A stretch of 64,000 bases of DNA from JBBRVP01 sp038246785. Lineage in GTDB: Bacteria; Actinomycetota; Actinomycetes; Jiangellales; Jiangellaceae. The notes below the pieces were generated by a model. That model made no database searches. It was not told the DNA's origin and was given only the letters and a program-made list of their open reading frames with translations. Location of the stretch: NCBI GenBank assembly GCA_038246785.1, contig JBBRVP010000001.1:62001-126000 (forward strand). Direction: 5' to 3'. Every line of letters begins with the position of its first letter. Position 1 is the stretch's first letter. Below are positions 1-9,671 of this stretch, piece after piece. The position numbers and the translations under genes were made by a program.

Positions 1-933
1 CTCGTTCCAGTACTGCCCGGAGACCGGGATCCGCTTCACCGACAGGCCCGCCCCCAACCACCGCTGCAGCTCCGAGCGGGGGTAGTCGATCGCCGCCGAC
101 CACGCCACTGTGCGCGAGTTCAGGGTGCCGATCCCGGATCCGCGGTCGGACTGCAGGAAGTCGGCGAGCAGCGGCGAGGCCAGGACGAGATAGCCGAGCA
201 CGGGGACCGCGCAGGCGACGCCGGCGAAGACCGCCCTCGGAACCCGGGGGGCCAGCACGAGCAGGACAGCCGACGACGGCACCACCGTCGCGAGCGCGGT
301 CCGGGAACCGGTCAACCAGACCACGCCCAGCAGGACCGCGCCGAGGGCGAGCTGCCACATGGCCGGCCGGCGCACGCCTTCCCACACGACGAGGAGCAGG
401 GCAAGCCCGCACAGGCCGGCCAGCTCGTTGGGCGCCAGGGGAACGACTCCGCCGCTGAGCCGACCGCCGGCCAGCGTGCCCGCACCGGAGGCCGCCGCCA
501 GCAGACCCACCGCCCCCATCGAGGCGAACATGGCCCGCGCGACGGTTGTCGCGGGACATGCGCGAAGGAGCAGGTGCACCGTCGACGCCAGAAGCACAAC
601 CCGCACTCCCAGCACGGCCGACGGCAGCGGGTCCCCGGCAACCAGGGCACCCAATGTGGCGACCGCCGCGTACGTCGTCACCAGGACCAGGGTTCGCGAG
701 CCGCGAGGGTGCGGCGCCGGCGCCGCGCGAGCGGCTCCGAGCGCGAGGAGGAACGCCGCGACGGACACGACGCCCTTGGCCGCGACCACCGGGTCCAGGC
801 CGCCCTCGAAGTAGACCCCTCTCCGCCACGAGACGGTCGCAGCGACGAGCAGCAGGCAGCACAAGAGCAGCCGCCGCGTCGACACGTCGTCGAGGGTACG
901 GCGGTCGTGCCCTCCGCGGGCCGGAGTCGTCAC
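1..933 (-). CDS. Wzy/O-antigen-ligase-like membrane protein (partial, runs off left edge)
   Basis: An uninterrupted minus-strand frame of 311 codons runs from a GTG at 933 to the window edge; a second in-frame GTG lies at 885. GGGGAC lies just upstream of the 933 start. The product is a chain of hydrophobic helices (for example LLLCCLLLVAATVSW near the N terminus and LAGLCGLALLLVVWEG further on). It contains LAPNELAG and, near the edge, GTLNSRTVAWSAAI, both of the kind seen in O-antigen ligase/polymerase (Wzy_C) proteins, which polymerise or ligate undecaprenyl-linked glycans at the membrane. The C-terminal part is missing. It diverges from a glycosyltransferase 30 bp away, which fits a surface polysaccharide role. 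The family call is inferred from motif style and topology; another polytopic glycan enzyme is possible. Confidence 0.6.
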   Translation of the reverse strand, partial: MTTPARGGHDRRTLDDVSTRRLLLCCLLLVAATVSWRRGVYFEGGLDPVVAAKGVVSVAAFLLALGAARAAPAPHPRGSRTLVLVTTYAAVATLGALVAGDPLPSAVLGVRVVLLASTVHLLLRACPATTVARAMFASMGAVGLLAAASGAGTLAGGRLSGGVVPLAPNELAGLCGLALLLVVWEGVRRPAMWQLALGAVLLGVVWLTGSRTALATVVPSSAVLLVLAPRVPRAVFAGVACAVPVLGYLVLASPLLADFLQSDRGSGIGTLNSRTVAWSAAIDYPRSELQRWLGAGLSVKRIPVSGQYWNE

Positions 934-951
934 CGTCCCCGTGCGGGTGAC

Positions 952-957
952 TACGGT
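952..957 (+). promoter_or_regulatory. -10-like TACGGT close to the glycosyltransferase start
   Basis: TACGGT ends six bases before the ATG at 964, so transcription would begin at or next to the start codon (a leaderless mRNA). No convincing -35 was seen. The divergent gene starts at 933, so both promoters share about 30 bp and overlap the coding edges. Confidence 0.35.
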
Positions 958-963
958 CGGCGG

Positions 964-2124
964 ATGCCCGACGCGTCGACGATCCTGGTCGCCCACCCGA
1001 GCGCGGACCTCTACGGCTCCGACCGGGTGCTCCTGGAGAGCGTGTCGGCGCTGGCCGGCGCGGGCTGGACGGTGGTCGTCACAGTGCCGGTGGACGGCCC
1101 GCTCGTCGACGAGCTGGTAAGTCGCGGCGCCCGGGTGCACCGGTGCCCGGCACCGGTGCTGCGCAAGAGCGCGCTGCGCCCGCGTGGTGCTCTGCAGCTG
1201 GCTCGGGACCTGCTCACCGGGGCGCGCCAGGGCAAGGCGCTGTTGCGTGACGTGCGCCCCGACCTGGTCTACGTCAACACGCTGACGATCCCGCTGTGGC
1301 TCGCCCTGGCCCGGCTGCACCACGTTCCGGCGCTCAGCCACGTCCACGAGGCGGAGGCGTCGGCGCCCTGGGTGCTGCGCTTCGCCCTTGCAGCTCCGCA
1401 GGTGCTGGCGACCACCATCGTGACCAACAGCGCCTTCAGCACGGGCGTGCTCACCGGCGTCGTGCCTCGGCTGGCCGACCGCTGCGTCGTCGTGCTCAAC
1501 GCCGTGCCCGGCCCACCGGTGGTCCAGCCGCCTCGGCCGGAGCTCACGCCTCCGGTCCGACTGCTCTACCTGGGCCGGGTCTCCGAGCGCAAGGGCGTGC
1601 AGGTCGCGGTGGAGGCGCTGCGACTGCTGCGCCGCCGCGGGACGAGTGCCGAGCTGCGCGTCGTCGGCGCGGTGTTCCCGGGATACGAGTGGTTCCTCGA
1701 CCGGCTACGCAGGCAGCTGGACGAGGGTGGCCTGCAGACGGCCGTACGGTTCACCGGTTTCGTCCCTCAGGTCTGGGACGCGCTCGCCGCCGCCGACGTC
1801 GTGCTCGTGCCGTCCACCGTCGACGAGCCCTTCGGCAACACGGCTGTCGAGTCGGTGCTCGCGGCCCGACCGGTCGTGGTGAGCGACACGAGCGGCCTGC
1901 GCGAGGCGGCGGCCGGCTACGCGTGCGTCGCCTGGGCGCCGCCGGGCGACGCCGGCGCCCTCGCCGACGCGGTGCAGCACGTGGTCGAGTGCTGGGAGAC
2001 CATGCACGCCGCCGCGCTCGCCGACGCCGTCGTGGCCGCCGACCGGCATGCGGTCACCCGCTACGGCGAACGCCTGCTGGCCGCCGTCGAGCAGGCCCGC
2101 TCCGGCCGGTCCAGGCGGCGCTGA
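964..2124 (+). CDS. GT4-family glycosyltransferase
   Basis: A 386-residue GT-B fold glycosyltransferase. The N-terminal half carries HPSADLYGSDRVLLE, a glycine-containing acceptor-side loop. The C-terminal half has LLYLGRVSERKGVQ and the nucleotide-sugar site EPFGNTAVE, which is the E-x7-E signature of family GT4. These cytoplasmic enzymes transfer a sugar from a nucleotide donor to a lipid-linked or free acceptor; donor and acceptor cannot be read here. The ATG at 964 is preferred over longer upstream frames because homology-like sequence begins at once and a -10-like box sits six bases upstream. The divergent Wzy-like neighbour suggests exopolysaccharide or cell-wall glycan assembly. Confidence 0.8.
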   Translation: MPDASTILVAHPSADLYGSDRVLLESVSALAGAGWTVVVTVPVDGPLVDELVSRGARVHRCPAPVLRKSALRPRGALQLARDLLTGARQGKALLRDVRPDLVYVNTLTIPLWLALARLHHVPALSHVHEAEASAPWVLRFALAAPQVLATTIVTNSAFSTGVLTGVVPRLADRCVVVLNAVPGPPVVQPPRPELTPPVRLLYLGRVSERKGVQVAVEALRLLRRRGTSAELRVVGAVFPGYEWFLDRLRRQLDEGGLQTAVRFTGFVPQVWDALAAADVVLVPSTVDEPFGNTAVESVLAARPVVVSDTSGLREAAAGYACVAWAPPGDAGALADAVQHVVECWETMHAAALADAVVAADRHAVTRYGERLLAAVEQARSGRSRRR

Positions 2125-2152
2125 AGGGTACGTCGGCACGCCGACGTACCCT
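2125..2152. promoter_or_regulatory. 28-bp perfect palindrome between the glycosyltransferase and mfd
   Basis: Immediately after the glycosyltransferase stop, AGGGTACGTCGGC is followed two bases later by its exact reverse complement. The two-base centre is tight for an RNA hairpin loop and there is no T tract, so a dyad operator is as likely as a terminator. The right arm contains TACCCT, a possible -10 for mfd about 57 bp upstream of its start. Confidence 0.5.
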
Positions 2153-2208
2153 GGACGCCTGACCCGGCATCGCCCGCGCCGGTGAGTTCGCGCTGCCCGA
2201 AGGGACCC

Positions 2209-5200
2209 ATGAGCCTGCCCGGTGTCCTCCGCGCATTGCTCGCCGACCCGGCAATGGCCCGCGCCGTCGACGAGGCGCGCGACGGCACGACGGCTGCGCT
2301 CGACCTCACCGGGCCCGCCGCGCTCCGTCCGCTCGTCGTGGCCGCCCTCGCCGGCGGGCCGGACGTGGGCGGCGCCGGACGCCCGGTGCTCGCGGTGACC
2401 GCCACGCAACGCGAGGCCGAGGAGCTCGTCGATGCGCTGGGGTGCCTGCTGCCGGCCGCCGTCGTCGCCGACTACCCCGCCTGGGAGACACTGCCCCACG
2501 AGCGGCTCTCCCCGCGCAGCGAGACCGTGGGACGCCGGTTGGCCGTGCTCCGGCGGCTGGTCCACCCTGATCCAGGCGACCCCTCGGCAGGCCCGCTGCG
2601 GGTGCTCGTCGCGCCGGTCCGCAGCGTGCTTCAGCCGCAGGTGCACGGGCTCGCGGACCTGGTCCCCGTGCGGGTGCATCCAGGCGACGAGCTGCCTCTC
2701 GAGGACCTCGTCCGGGGGCTGGCCGCCGCGGCCTACGCGCGCGTGGACCTCGTCGAGCGCCGCGGCGAGTTCGCCGTGCGCGGCGGCATCGTGGACGTGT
2801 TCCCACCTACCGAGGAGCACCCGCTGCGGCTGGAGTTCTGGGGCGACGAGGTCGAGGAGGTGCGCTCGTTCAAGGTCGCCGACCAGCGCTCGCTCGAGGT
2901 CGTCGAGCGCGGCCTGTACGCCCCGCCCTGCCGCGAGCTGCTGCTCACCGACGAGGTACGGGCGCGCGCGGCCGCTCTCGCCGCGCGCCACCCGGAGCTC
3001 GCGGAGATGCTCGACCGGATCGCTCACGGCTCCGCCGTGGAGGGAATGGAGTCGCTGACGCCGGTCCTCGTCGACGAGCTGGAGCTGCTCGTCGACCTGC
3101 TGCCCCGTGACACCCACGTCCTCGTCTGCGACCCCGAGCGCGTGGCGGCGCGGGCGCACGACCTCGTCGCGACGAGCCAGGAGTTCCTCGAAGCGTCCTG
3201 GGCGGCCGCGGCCGGCGGCGGGCAGGCCCCGGTCGATCTCGGCGCGAGCGCCTACCGCTCGCTCGCCGACGTCCGCACCCATACGCTCGGCCGGGAGCTG
3301 GCGTGGTGGAGCCTGAGCCCCTTCGCCTCCGACGCCGGAGATGTCACCGACGCCGGCCGCGATGCCGGCAGCGACGCCGACGAGGGCGCCGTCGAGAGCC
3401 GCACCCTCGACGCGCAACCGGCCGGCTCCTACCGCGGGGACGCCGAGCGCGCGGTGGCCGACGTACGTGGCTGGCTGGCCGACGGCTGGCGGGTCGTCCT
3501 CGTCACCGAGGGGCACGGGCCGGCCAAGCGCCTGGTCGAGGTGCTCGGTCAGCACGACGTCCCCGCCCGCGCCGACGAGGAGCTGCTCGACCTCCCCGAA
3601 ACCGGCATCGTCCACGTCACCACGGGCGTGCTCGCCCACGGGTTCCTCGCGCCGACCCTGCGGCTCGCGGTGCTCACGTACGACGACCTCGTCGGCACCC
3701 GGCCGGGGGGCAAGGACCGCGGTCGGATGCCCAGCAGGCGCCGCCACCAGATCGACCCGCTGGAGCTCGTCCCGGGCGACCACGTCGTGCACGACCAGCA
3801 CGGCGTCGGTCGCTACATCGCGATGACGAGTCGCACCGTGCAGGGGGCGACGCGGGAATACCTGGTGATCGAGTACGCCCCCTCCAGGCGCGGGCAACCG
3901 GGTGACCGGCTCTACGTGCCGACCGACCAGCTCGAGCTGGTGACCCGCTACGTCGGCGGCGAGGCGCCCTCGCTCGACCGGATCGGCGGCGCCGACTGGG
4001 CCAAGCGCAAGGGACGCGCCCGGAGGGCCGTCCGGCAGATCGCCGGCGAGCTCATCCGGCTCTATGCCGCCCGGCAGGCCGCCCCCGGGCACTCGTTCGG
4101 ACCCGACACGCCGTGGCAGCGCGAGCTGGAGGACGCCTTCCTGTATGTGGAGACCGCCGACCAGCTCTCCACCATCAACGAGGTCAAGTCGGACATGGAG
4201 CGCCAGGTCCCGATGGACCGGGTGATCGCCGGCGACGTCGGCTACGGCAAGACCGAGATCGCCGTGCGGGCTGCCTTCAAGGCTGTGCAGGACGGCAAGC
4301 AGGTCGCGGTCCTGGTGCCTACGACGCTGCTGGTACAGCAGCACCTGCAGACCTTCGGCGAGCGCTACGCGCCGTTCCCCGTGGTGGTCAGGGCGCTCTC
4401 CCGCTTCCAGAGCGACGCCGAGTCGCGGGCGACGCTCGAGGGGCTGGCATCCGGCAGCGTCGACGTCGTCATCGGCACGCACCGGCTACTCACCGGCGAC
4501 ATCCGCTTCAAAGACCTCGGACTGCTGGTCGTCGACGAGGAGCAGCGTTTCGGGGTCGAGCACAAGGAGCAGATCAAGCACCTCCGCACGCACGTCGACG
4601 TGCTGACGATGAGCGCGACGCCGATCCCGCGGACCCTGGAGATGTCGATCACCGGCATCCGCGACATGAGCGTCATCACGACGCCGCCGGAGGAGCGCCA
4701 TCCCGTCCTCACCTTCGTCGGGGCGCAGGACGAGCGGCAGACGGCCGCGGCGATCCGTCGCGAGCTGCTCCGGGAGGGACAGGTGTTCTACGTCCACAAC
4801 CGGGTCGACACAATCGAGAAGGCTGCCGGCCGGCTGCGCGAGCTCGTGCCGCAGGCCCGCATCGCCGTCGCGCACGGGCAGATGGCCGAGCACGTCCTCG
4901 AGCAGGTGATCGTCGACTTCTGGGAAAAGCGTGCAGACGTCCTCGTCTGCACGACCATCGTCGAGACCGGCCTGGACATCTCCAATGCCAACACCCTCGT
5001 CGTCGAGCGCGCCGACCTGCTCGGGCTGTCCCAGCTGCACCAGCTCCGTGGCCGGGTCGGCCGCGGGCGCGAGCGGGCGTACGCCTACTTCCTCTACCCC
5101 CGCGACAAGCCGATGACGGAGACGGCGCACGAGCGGCTGGCCACCATCGCCCAGCACTCCGACCTCGGCGCCGGCATGCACGTGGCCATGAAGGACCTCG

Positions 5201-5820
5201 AGATCCGCGGCGCCGGCAACCTCCTGGGCGGCGAGCAGTCCGGTCACATCGCCGAGGTCGGGTTCGACCTGTACGTCCGGCTGGTAGCCGAGGCCCTCGA
5301 GGACTACAAGGGCGGCGGTGTCGAGGAGGTGCTCGAGACCAGGGTCGAGCTGCCGGTCGACGCGCACCTGCCGCACGAGTACGTGCCGAGCGAGCGGCTG
5401 CGCCTGGAGGTCTACCGGGGGCTGTCGGCGGCGCACACCGAGGAAGCCGTCGAGGCGGTGCGGGCCGAGCTGGTCGACCGCTACGGCGAGCCGCCGGTTC
5501 CGGTGCACAACCTGCTTGCCGTGGCCCGCTTCCGGGTCGCGGCGCACGCGGCCGGACTGCGCGAGGTCGTGGCGCAGGGCAACCACGTCCGGTTCGGCCC
5601 GGTGGAGCTGGCCGAGAGCCGCCAGCTCCGGCTGCAGCGGCTCTACCCGCGGACGCTGGTCAAGGCGACGGCTCGTACCATCCTCGTGCCGAGACCGGCT
5701 GAGTCGGGGTCCCGCTTCGGCTCCCAGCCGCTGCGCGACGTCGAGCTGCTCGCCTGGTGCCGGGACGTGGTCGACTCGGTCCTCGTCGAGCCGCTGCCGG
5801 CCGCAGCGGCGGCACCGTGA
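2209..5820 (+). CDS. mfd: Transcription-repair coupling factor Mfd
   Basis: A 1203-residue Mfd, slightly longer than the usual 1150-1200. It displaces RNA polymerase stalled at lesions and recruits UvrA for nucleotide excision repair. The N-terminal UvrB-like module occupies about residues 1-350. The RNA-polymerase-interacting domain follows around residue 520 (DHVVHDQHGVGRYIAM). The RecG-like translocase has Walker A GDVGYGKTEIA near residue 675, the DEEQ box in VVDEEQRFG near 776, and the QLRGRVGRG motif VI. The C-terminal D7 domain is present. ATG at 2209 is chosen over a GTG at 2182 because GAAGGGA lies just upstream. Residues about 380-410 are an acidic, Asp/Ala-rich linker. It leads the mfd-mazG-eno run. 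Confidence 0.97.
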   Translation: MSLPGVLRALLADPAMARAVDEARDGTTAALDLTGPAALRPLVVAALAGGPDVGGAGRPVLAVTATQREAEELVDALGCLLPAAVVADYPAWETLPHERLSPRSETVGRRLAVLRRLVHPDPGDPSAGPLRVLVAPVRSVLQPQVHGLADLVPVRVHPGDELPLEDLVRGLAAAAYARVDLVERRGEFAVRGGIVDVFPPTEEHPLRLEFWGDEVEEVRSFKVADQRSLEVVERGLYAPPCRELLLTDEVRARAAALAARHPELAEMLDRIAHGSAVEGMESLTPVLVDELELLVDLLPRDTHVLVCDPERVAARAHDLVATSQEFLEASWAAAAGGGQAPVDLGASAYRSLADVRTHTLGRELAWWSLSPFASDAGDVTDAGRDAGSDADEGAVESRTLDAQPAGSYRGDAERAVADVRGWLADGWRVVLVTEGHGPAKRLVEVLGQHDVPARADEELLDLPETGIVHVTTGVLAHGFLAPTLRLAVLTYDDLVGTRPGGKDRGRMPSRRRHQIDPLELVPGDHVVHDQHGVGRYIAMTSRTVQGATREYLVIEYAPSRRGQPGDRLYVPTDQLELVTRYVGGEAPSLDRIGGADWAKRKGRARRAVRQIAGELIRLYAARQAAPGHSFGPDTPWQRELEDAFLYVETADQLSTINEVKSDMERQVPMDRVIAGDVGYGKTEIAVRAAFKAVQDGKQVAVLVPTTLLVQQHLQTFGERYAPFPVVVRALSRFQSDAESRATLEGLASGSVDVVIGTHRLLTGDIRFKDLGLLVVDEEQRFGVEHKEQIKHLRTHVDVLTMSATPIPRTLEMSITGIRDMSVITTPPEERHPVLTFVGAQDERQTAAAIRRELLREGQVFYVHNRVDTIEKAAGRLRELVPQARIAVAHGQMAEHVLEQVIVDFWEKRADVLVCTTIVETGLDISNANTLVVERADLLGLSQLHQLRGRVGRGRERAYAYFLYPRDKPMTETAHERLATIAQHSDLGAGMHVAMKDLEIRGAGNLLGGEQSGHIAEVGFDLYVRLVAEALEDYKGGGVEEVLETRVELPVDAHLPHEYVPSERLRLEVYRGLSAAHTEEAVEAVRAELVDRYGEPPVPVHNLLAVARFRVAAHAAGLREVVAQGNHVRFGPVELAESRQLRLQRLYPRTLVKATARTILVPRPAESGSRFGSQPLRDVELLAWCRDVVDSVLVEPLPAAAAAP

Positions 5821-5873
5821 CATCCTCGGGGACGTCGTTGCACCCATCCGCACGAGCAGACGAGGAAGCCGCC

Positions 5874-6491
5874 GTGACCCACCGTGGCAGCAGGGTCCCG
5901 CGGTCCCGACGCGTCCGGGCCGCGATCGCCGCGCTGGCCGTGATTGCGGGCGGGGTGCTCAGCGCCTGCGACCCCGAGCAGCTCGGGGCCGCGGCGGTCG
6001 TCGGGGACAACCGGCTGACGGTCTCGCAGGTGCAGCAGCAGGTGCGCGACTACGCCGACTCGCTGCCGCGCCCGATCGACCTCGCCCGCCTGGACCTGTC
6101 CACGTTCCAGCGCAGGCTCGTCCAGGACTTCGTCACCCACCAGCTGCTCCTGGCGGTGGCCCAGGACAAGGGCATCGAGGTCACCGAGGCGCAGATCGAC
6201 AAGGAGCTCGCCACCTTGCGGGCGCAGGGGGACCAGCAGTACGCGCAGCTCCTCGCCCAGCAGGGCTACACCGAGGACAGCGTGCGCGACTACGTCTTCG
6301 ACCAGCTCGTGGCACAACAGCTCGGCGGCTCCGCCGCGACGAACGAGGCGCTGACCGCCGCAGCCGAGCAGCTCCATCCGTGGGTGAGCCCCCGCTACGG
6401 CACCCTCGAGGGCTTCCAGATCAAGGACACCAGCGGCTCGCTGTCGGTGCCGGTCTCGCCGACGCCGACACCCAGCCCCGCCGGCCCGTGA
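5874..6491 (+). CDS. SurA N-terminal-domain lipoprotein
   Basis: A 205-residue exported lipoprotein. The start is a GTG at 5874 with GAGGAA upstream. After a basic N terminus (RGSRVPRSRRVR) a hydrophobic segment ends in GGVLSAC, a good lipobox with the modified cysteine near residue 33. The mature part (VVGDNRLTVSQVQQQVRDYA, then a helix-rich segment to about residue 150) resembles the SurA chaperone N domain. No parvulin PPIase domain follows; the protein ends in a Pro/Thr/Ser tail. Known SurA-like proteins bind unfolded exported proteins; that role here is inferred. It overlaps mazG by four bases (GTGA), so the two are probably translationally coupled. Confidence 0.8.
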   Translation: MTHRGSRVPRSRRVRAAIAALAVIAGGVLSACDPEQLGAAAVVGDNRLTVSQVQQQVRDYADSLPRPIDLARLDLSTFQRRLVQDFVTHQLLLAVAQDKGIEVTEAQIDKELATLRAQGDQQYAQLLAQQGYTEDSVRDYVFDQLVAQQLGGSAATNEALTAAAEQLHPWVSPRYGTLEGFQIKDTSGSLSVPVSPTPTPSPAGP

Positions 6492-7165
6492 CGACCGCGC
6501 CGGCGGAGGGCGCGGCGACGCGCGGGAAACCGCAGGGGGCCCGGCTGCTCGACCTCGTCGCGGTGATGGACCGGCTGCGATCGCCGGGCGGCTGCCCGTG
6601 GGACGCCGAGCAGACGCACCGTTCGCTGGCTACGTATCTGCTCGAGGAGACCTACGAGACCCTGGAGGCCATCGACAGCGGCGACGACGAGCACCTGCGC
6701 GAGGAGTTGGGCGACCTGCTGCTGCAGGTGGTGTTCCACGCCCGGATCGCGGAGGAGCGCGCCGGCGACGCGTGGTCGATCGACGACGTGGCGGCCGGGA
6801 TCGTCGGCAAGCTGGTCCGCCGCCACCCGCACGTGTTCGCCGGCGAGCACGCGCCCACTGCGGCGTATGTCGCGGCGAGCTGGGAGCAGCGCAAGGCCGC
6901 GGAGAAGGGGCGCGCCTCCGTCCTCGACGGACTGCCGACCGCTCTGCCAGCGCTGTCGCTCGCGGCCAAGCTGCTCTCCCGCGCGCAGAGCCACGGCGTC
7001 GACGTGATCGTTCCGGACCCCGGTCCCGAGGGCGACCTCGGCGACCGGCTGCTCGCCCTGGTCGCCCAGGCTCGAGCGGCCAATGTCGACCCCGAGCAGG
7101 CGTTGCGAGACGCGGTGCGCCGGCACGCGGCGGCGGTGCGCGCCGCGGAGGCGGTCCAAGGCTGA
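6488..7165 (+). CDS. mazG: Nucleoside triphosphate pyrophosphohydrolase MazG
   Basis: A 225-residue MazG. It hydrolyses (d)NTPs to NMP and pyrophosphate and cleans the nucleotide pool of aberrant nucleotides. The conserved opening LRSPGGCPWDAEQTH is followed by the metal-binding acidic motifs LLEETYETLEAI and LREELGDLLLQVVFHARI, giving the EExxE...ExxD pattern of the all-alpha NTP pyrophosphatase fold. The GTG start at 6488 overlaps the preceding TGA. One clear MazG domain is present, followed by a less conserved C-terminal half, as in other actinobacterial MazG proteins. It sits between mfd and eno, as I recall for mycobacteria. Confidence 0.93.
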   Translation: MTTAPAEGAATRGKPQGARLLDLVAVMDRLRSPGGCPWDAEQTHRSLATYLLEETYETLEAIDSGDDEHLREELGDLLLQVVFHARIAEERAGDAWSIDDVAAGIVGKLVRRHPHVFAGEHAPTAAYVAASWEQRKAAEKGRASVLDGLPTALPALSLAAKLLSRAQSHGVDVIVPDPGPEGDLGDRLLALVAQARAANVDPEQALRDAVRRHAAAVRAAEAVQG

Positions 7166-7262
7166 TCGGCCCCCGGCGCGCCACGCGGGTCCCCAGGAGC
7201 CGTGGCCGCAGTCGATAGGCTCGGGTCGGACCCGCCACCGAGCAGCAAGGGGAGACACCTGC

Positions 7263-8546
<1,284 letters not shown>

Positions 8547-8547
8547 C

Positions 8548-9138
8548 GTGGCCTCGCCGCCACCGGCGAGAAGGCCCGGACGCCGCCCGGCCGGCGAGCG
8601 ACCGGCGCCGAGCGGGAGGTCTGCGCCCGGGCGACGAGCCGGCTCGCCGCCGACGGGCCGCCCGTCGACCGCCGCCCGCGCGGGGGCCGGCCGGCCGCGC
8701 GCCGGTGGCCCGGTGCCGCCGCCTCCGCGGTCGCCCGCCGAGGCTCGCAGCCGAGGCGCGTCGCTGACCGGACGGGCAGCCGTGCTGGTGCTGGTCTTGG
8801 CCGTGCTCGTGGTCTCCTCCGCGTACCCGCTCCGTTCGTGGTTCGCGCAGCGCGCACAGATTGCCGAGCTGCGAGCCGAGCAGACCCGCCTCACGGACGA
8901 CATCGCAGCGCTGCAGGCGCAGACGCTGCGCTGGGAGGACCCCGCCTACGTCAAGGCGCAGGCCCGGCAGCGGCTCGCCTTCGTCCTGCCCGGCGAGGTG
9001 GGTTACACCGTCGTGGGGGCCGCGCCGGCGCGCTCGGCGCAGAAGCGGGCCGCGGCAGCGCGGGTGGATCAGTCGCAGCCGTGGTGGACGCGGATGTGGA
9101 GCAGCGTCGAGCAGGCCGACGGCTCTGCCGGCCGGTGA
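8548..9138 (+). CDS. FtsB/DivIC-family septum formation initiator
   Basis: A 196-residue bitopic protein beginning with a GTG two bases after the eno stop. Residues 1-70 are a disordered Arg/Pro/Gly/Ala-rich cytoplasmic tail. A single transmembrane helix follows (AAVLVLVLAVLVVSSAY, about residues 74-92). Next comes a coiled coil (FAQRAQIAELRAEQTRLTDD) and the family signature ARQRLAFVLPGE. The family forms the FtsB/FtsL/FtsQ-type divisome subcomplex at the septum. The position right after eno matches the M. tuberculosis order. The exact start is uncertain because the tail is low complexity; a start further in would still leave the membrane helix and coiled coil intact. Confidence 0.85.
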   Translation: MASPPPARRPGRRPAGERPAPSGRSAPGRRAGSPPTGRPSTAARAGAGRPRAGGPVPPPPRSPAEARSRGASLTGRAAVLVLVLAVLVVSSAYPLRSWFAQRAQIAELRAEQTRLTDDIAALQAQTLRWEDPAYVKAQARQRLAFVLPGEVGYTVVGAAPARSAQKRAAAARVDQSQPWWTRMWSSVEQADGSAGR

Positions 9139-9671
9139 CCCGGCCGATGTGCCCGCCTGATGCGCCCGCTGTGAGCGGCTCCGACCGGGTCGCCGTCGCG
9201 GCGATGCTCGGCCGCCCACCGCGCGGTCTGCGGGCGATCGCCCACCGGTGTCCGTGCGGCCTTCCCGACGTGGTGGAGACATCGCCTCGGCTCCACGACG
9301 GCACGCCGTTCCCGTCGCTGTACTACCTCAGCTGTCCCCGCGCCACAGCCGCCGTCTCGACGCTGGAGGCCGCTGGCCTCATGCGGGCGATGACGCTGCG
9401 GCTGGCCGCAGACGAGGGGCTGCGCGACCGGTACGCCGAGGCGCACGCCGACTACCTGCGCCGCCGTGATGGCGTCGCCCAGGTGCCGGAGATCGACGCG
9501 GTCAGTGCCGGCGGCATGCCGACGAGGGTCAAGTGCTTGCACGCCCTCCTCGCGCACGCGCTTGCCGCCGGACGCGGGGTCAACCCGCTCGGCGACGAGA
9601 CGCGCGACGCGGTGGGGCAGTGGTGGGCGGCCGGCCCATGCGTGGAGCCGTGCGAGGAGGCCGGCGGGTGA
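9135..9671 (+). CDS. DUF501 protein
   Basis: A 178-residue DUF501 protein of unknown function. The family core is visible: LGRPPRGLRAIAHRCPCGLP, with a CxC pair, then PRLHDGTPFPSLYYLSCPRA and GMPTRVKCLHALLAHALAAG. The conserved Cys and His residues could bind a metal, but that is only inference. The GTG start at 9135 overlaps the stop of the preceding gene by four bases and the 3' end overlaps ppx in the same way, so the three genes are probably co-translated. A second possible start is the GTG at 9171. The gene lies between the divisome gene and ppx, as I recall for M. tuberculosis. Confidence 0.85.
   Translation: MTRPMCPPDAPAVSGSDRVAVAAMLGRPPRGLRAIAHRCPCGLPDVVETSPRLHDGTPFPSLYYLSCPRATAAVSTLEAAGLMRAMTLRLAADEGLRDRYAEAHADYLRRRDGVAQVPEIDAVSAGGMPTRVKCLHALLAHALAAGRGVNPLGDETRDAVGQWWAAGPCVEPCEEAGG

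Noticed and set aside
5318..6487. N-terminal extension of MazG by about 390 codons
   Set aside because: The frame is open through mfd and the lipoprotein gene, but MazG similarity starts right after the GTG at 6488, which overlaps the preceding stop.
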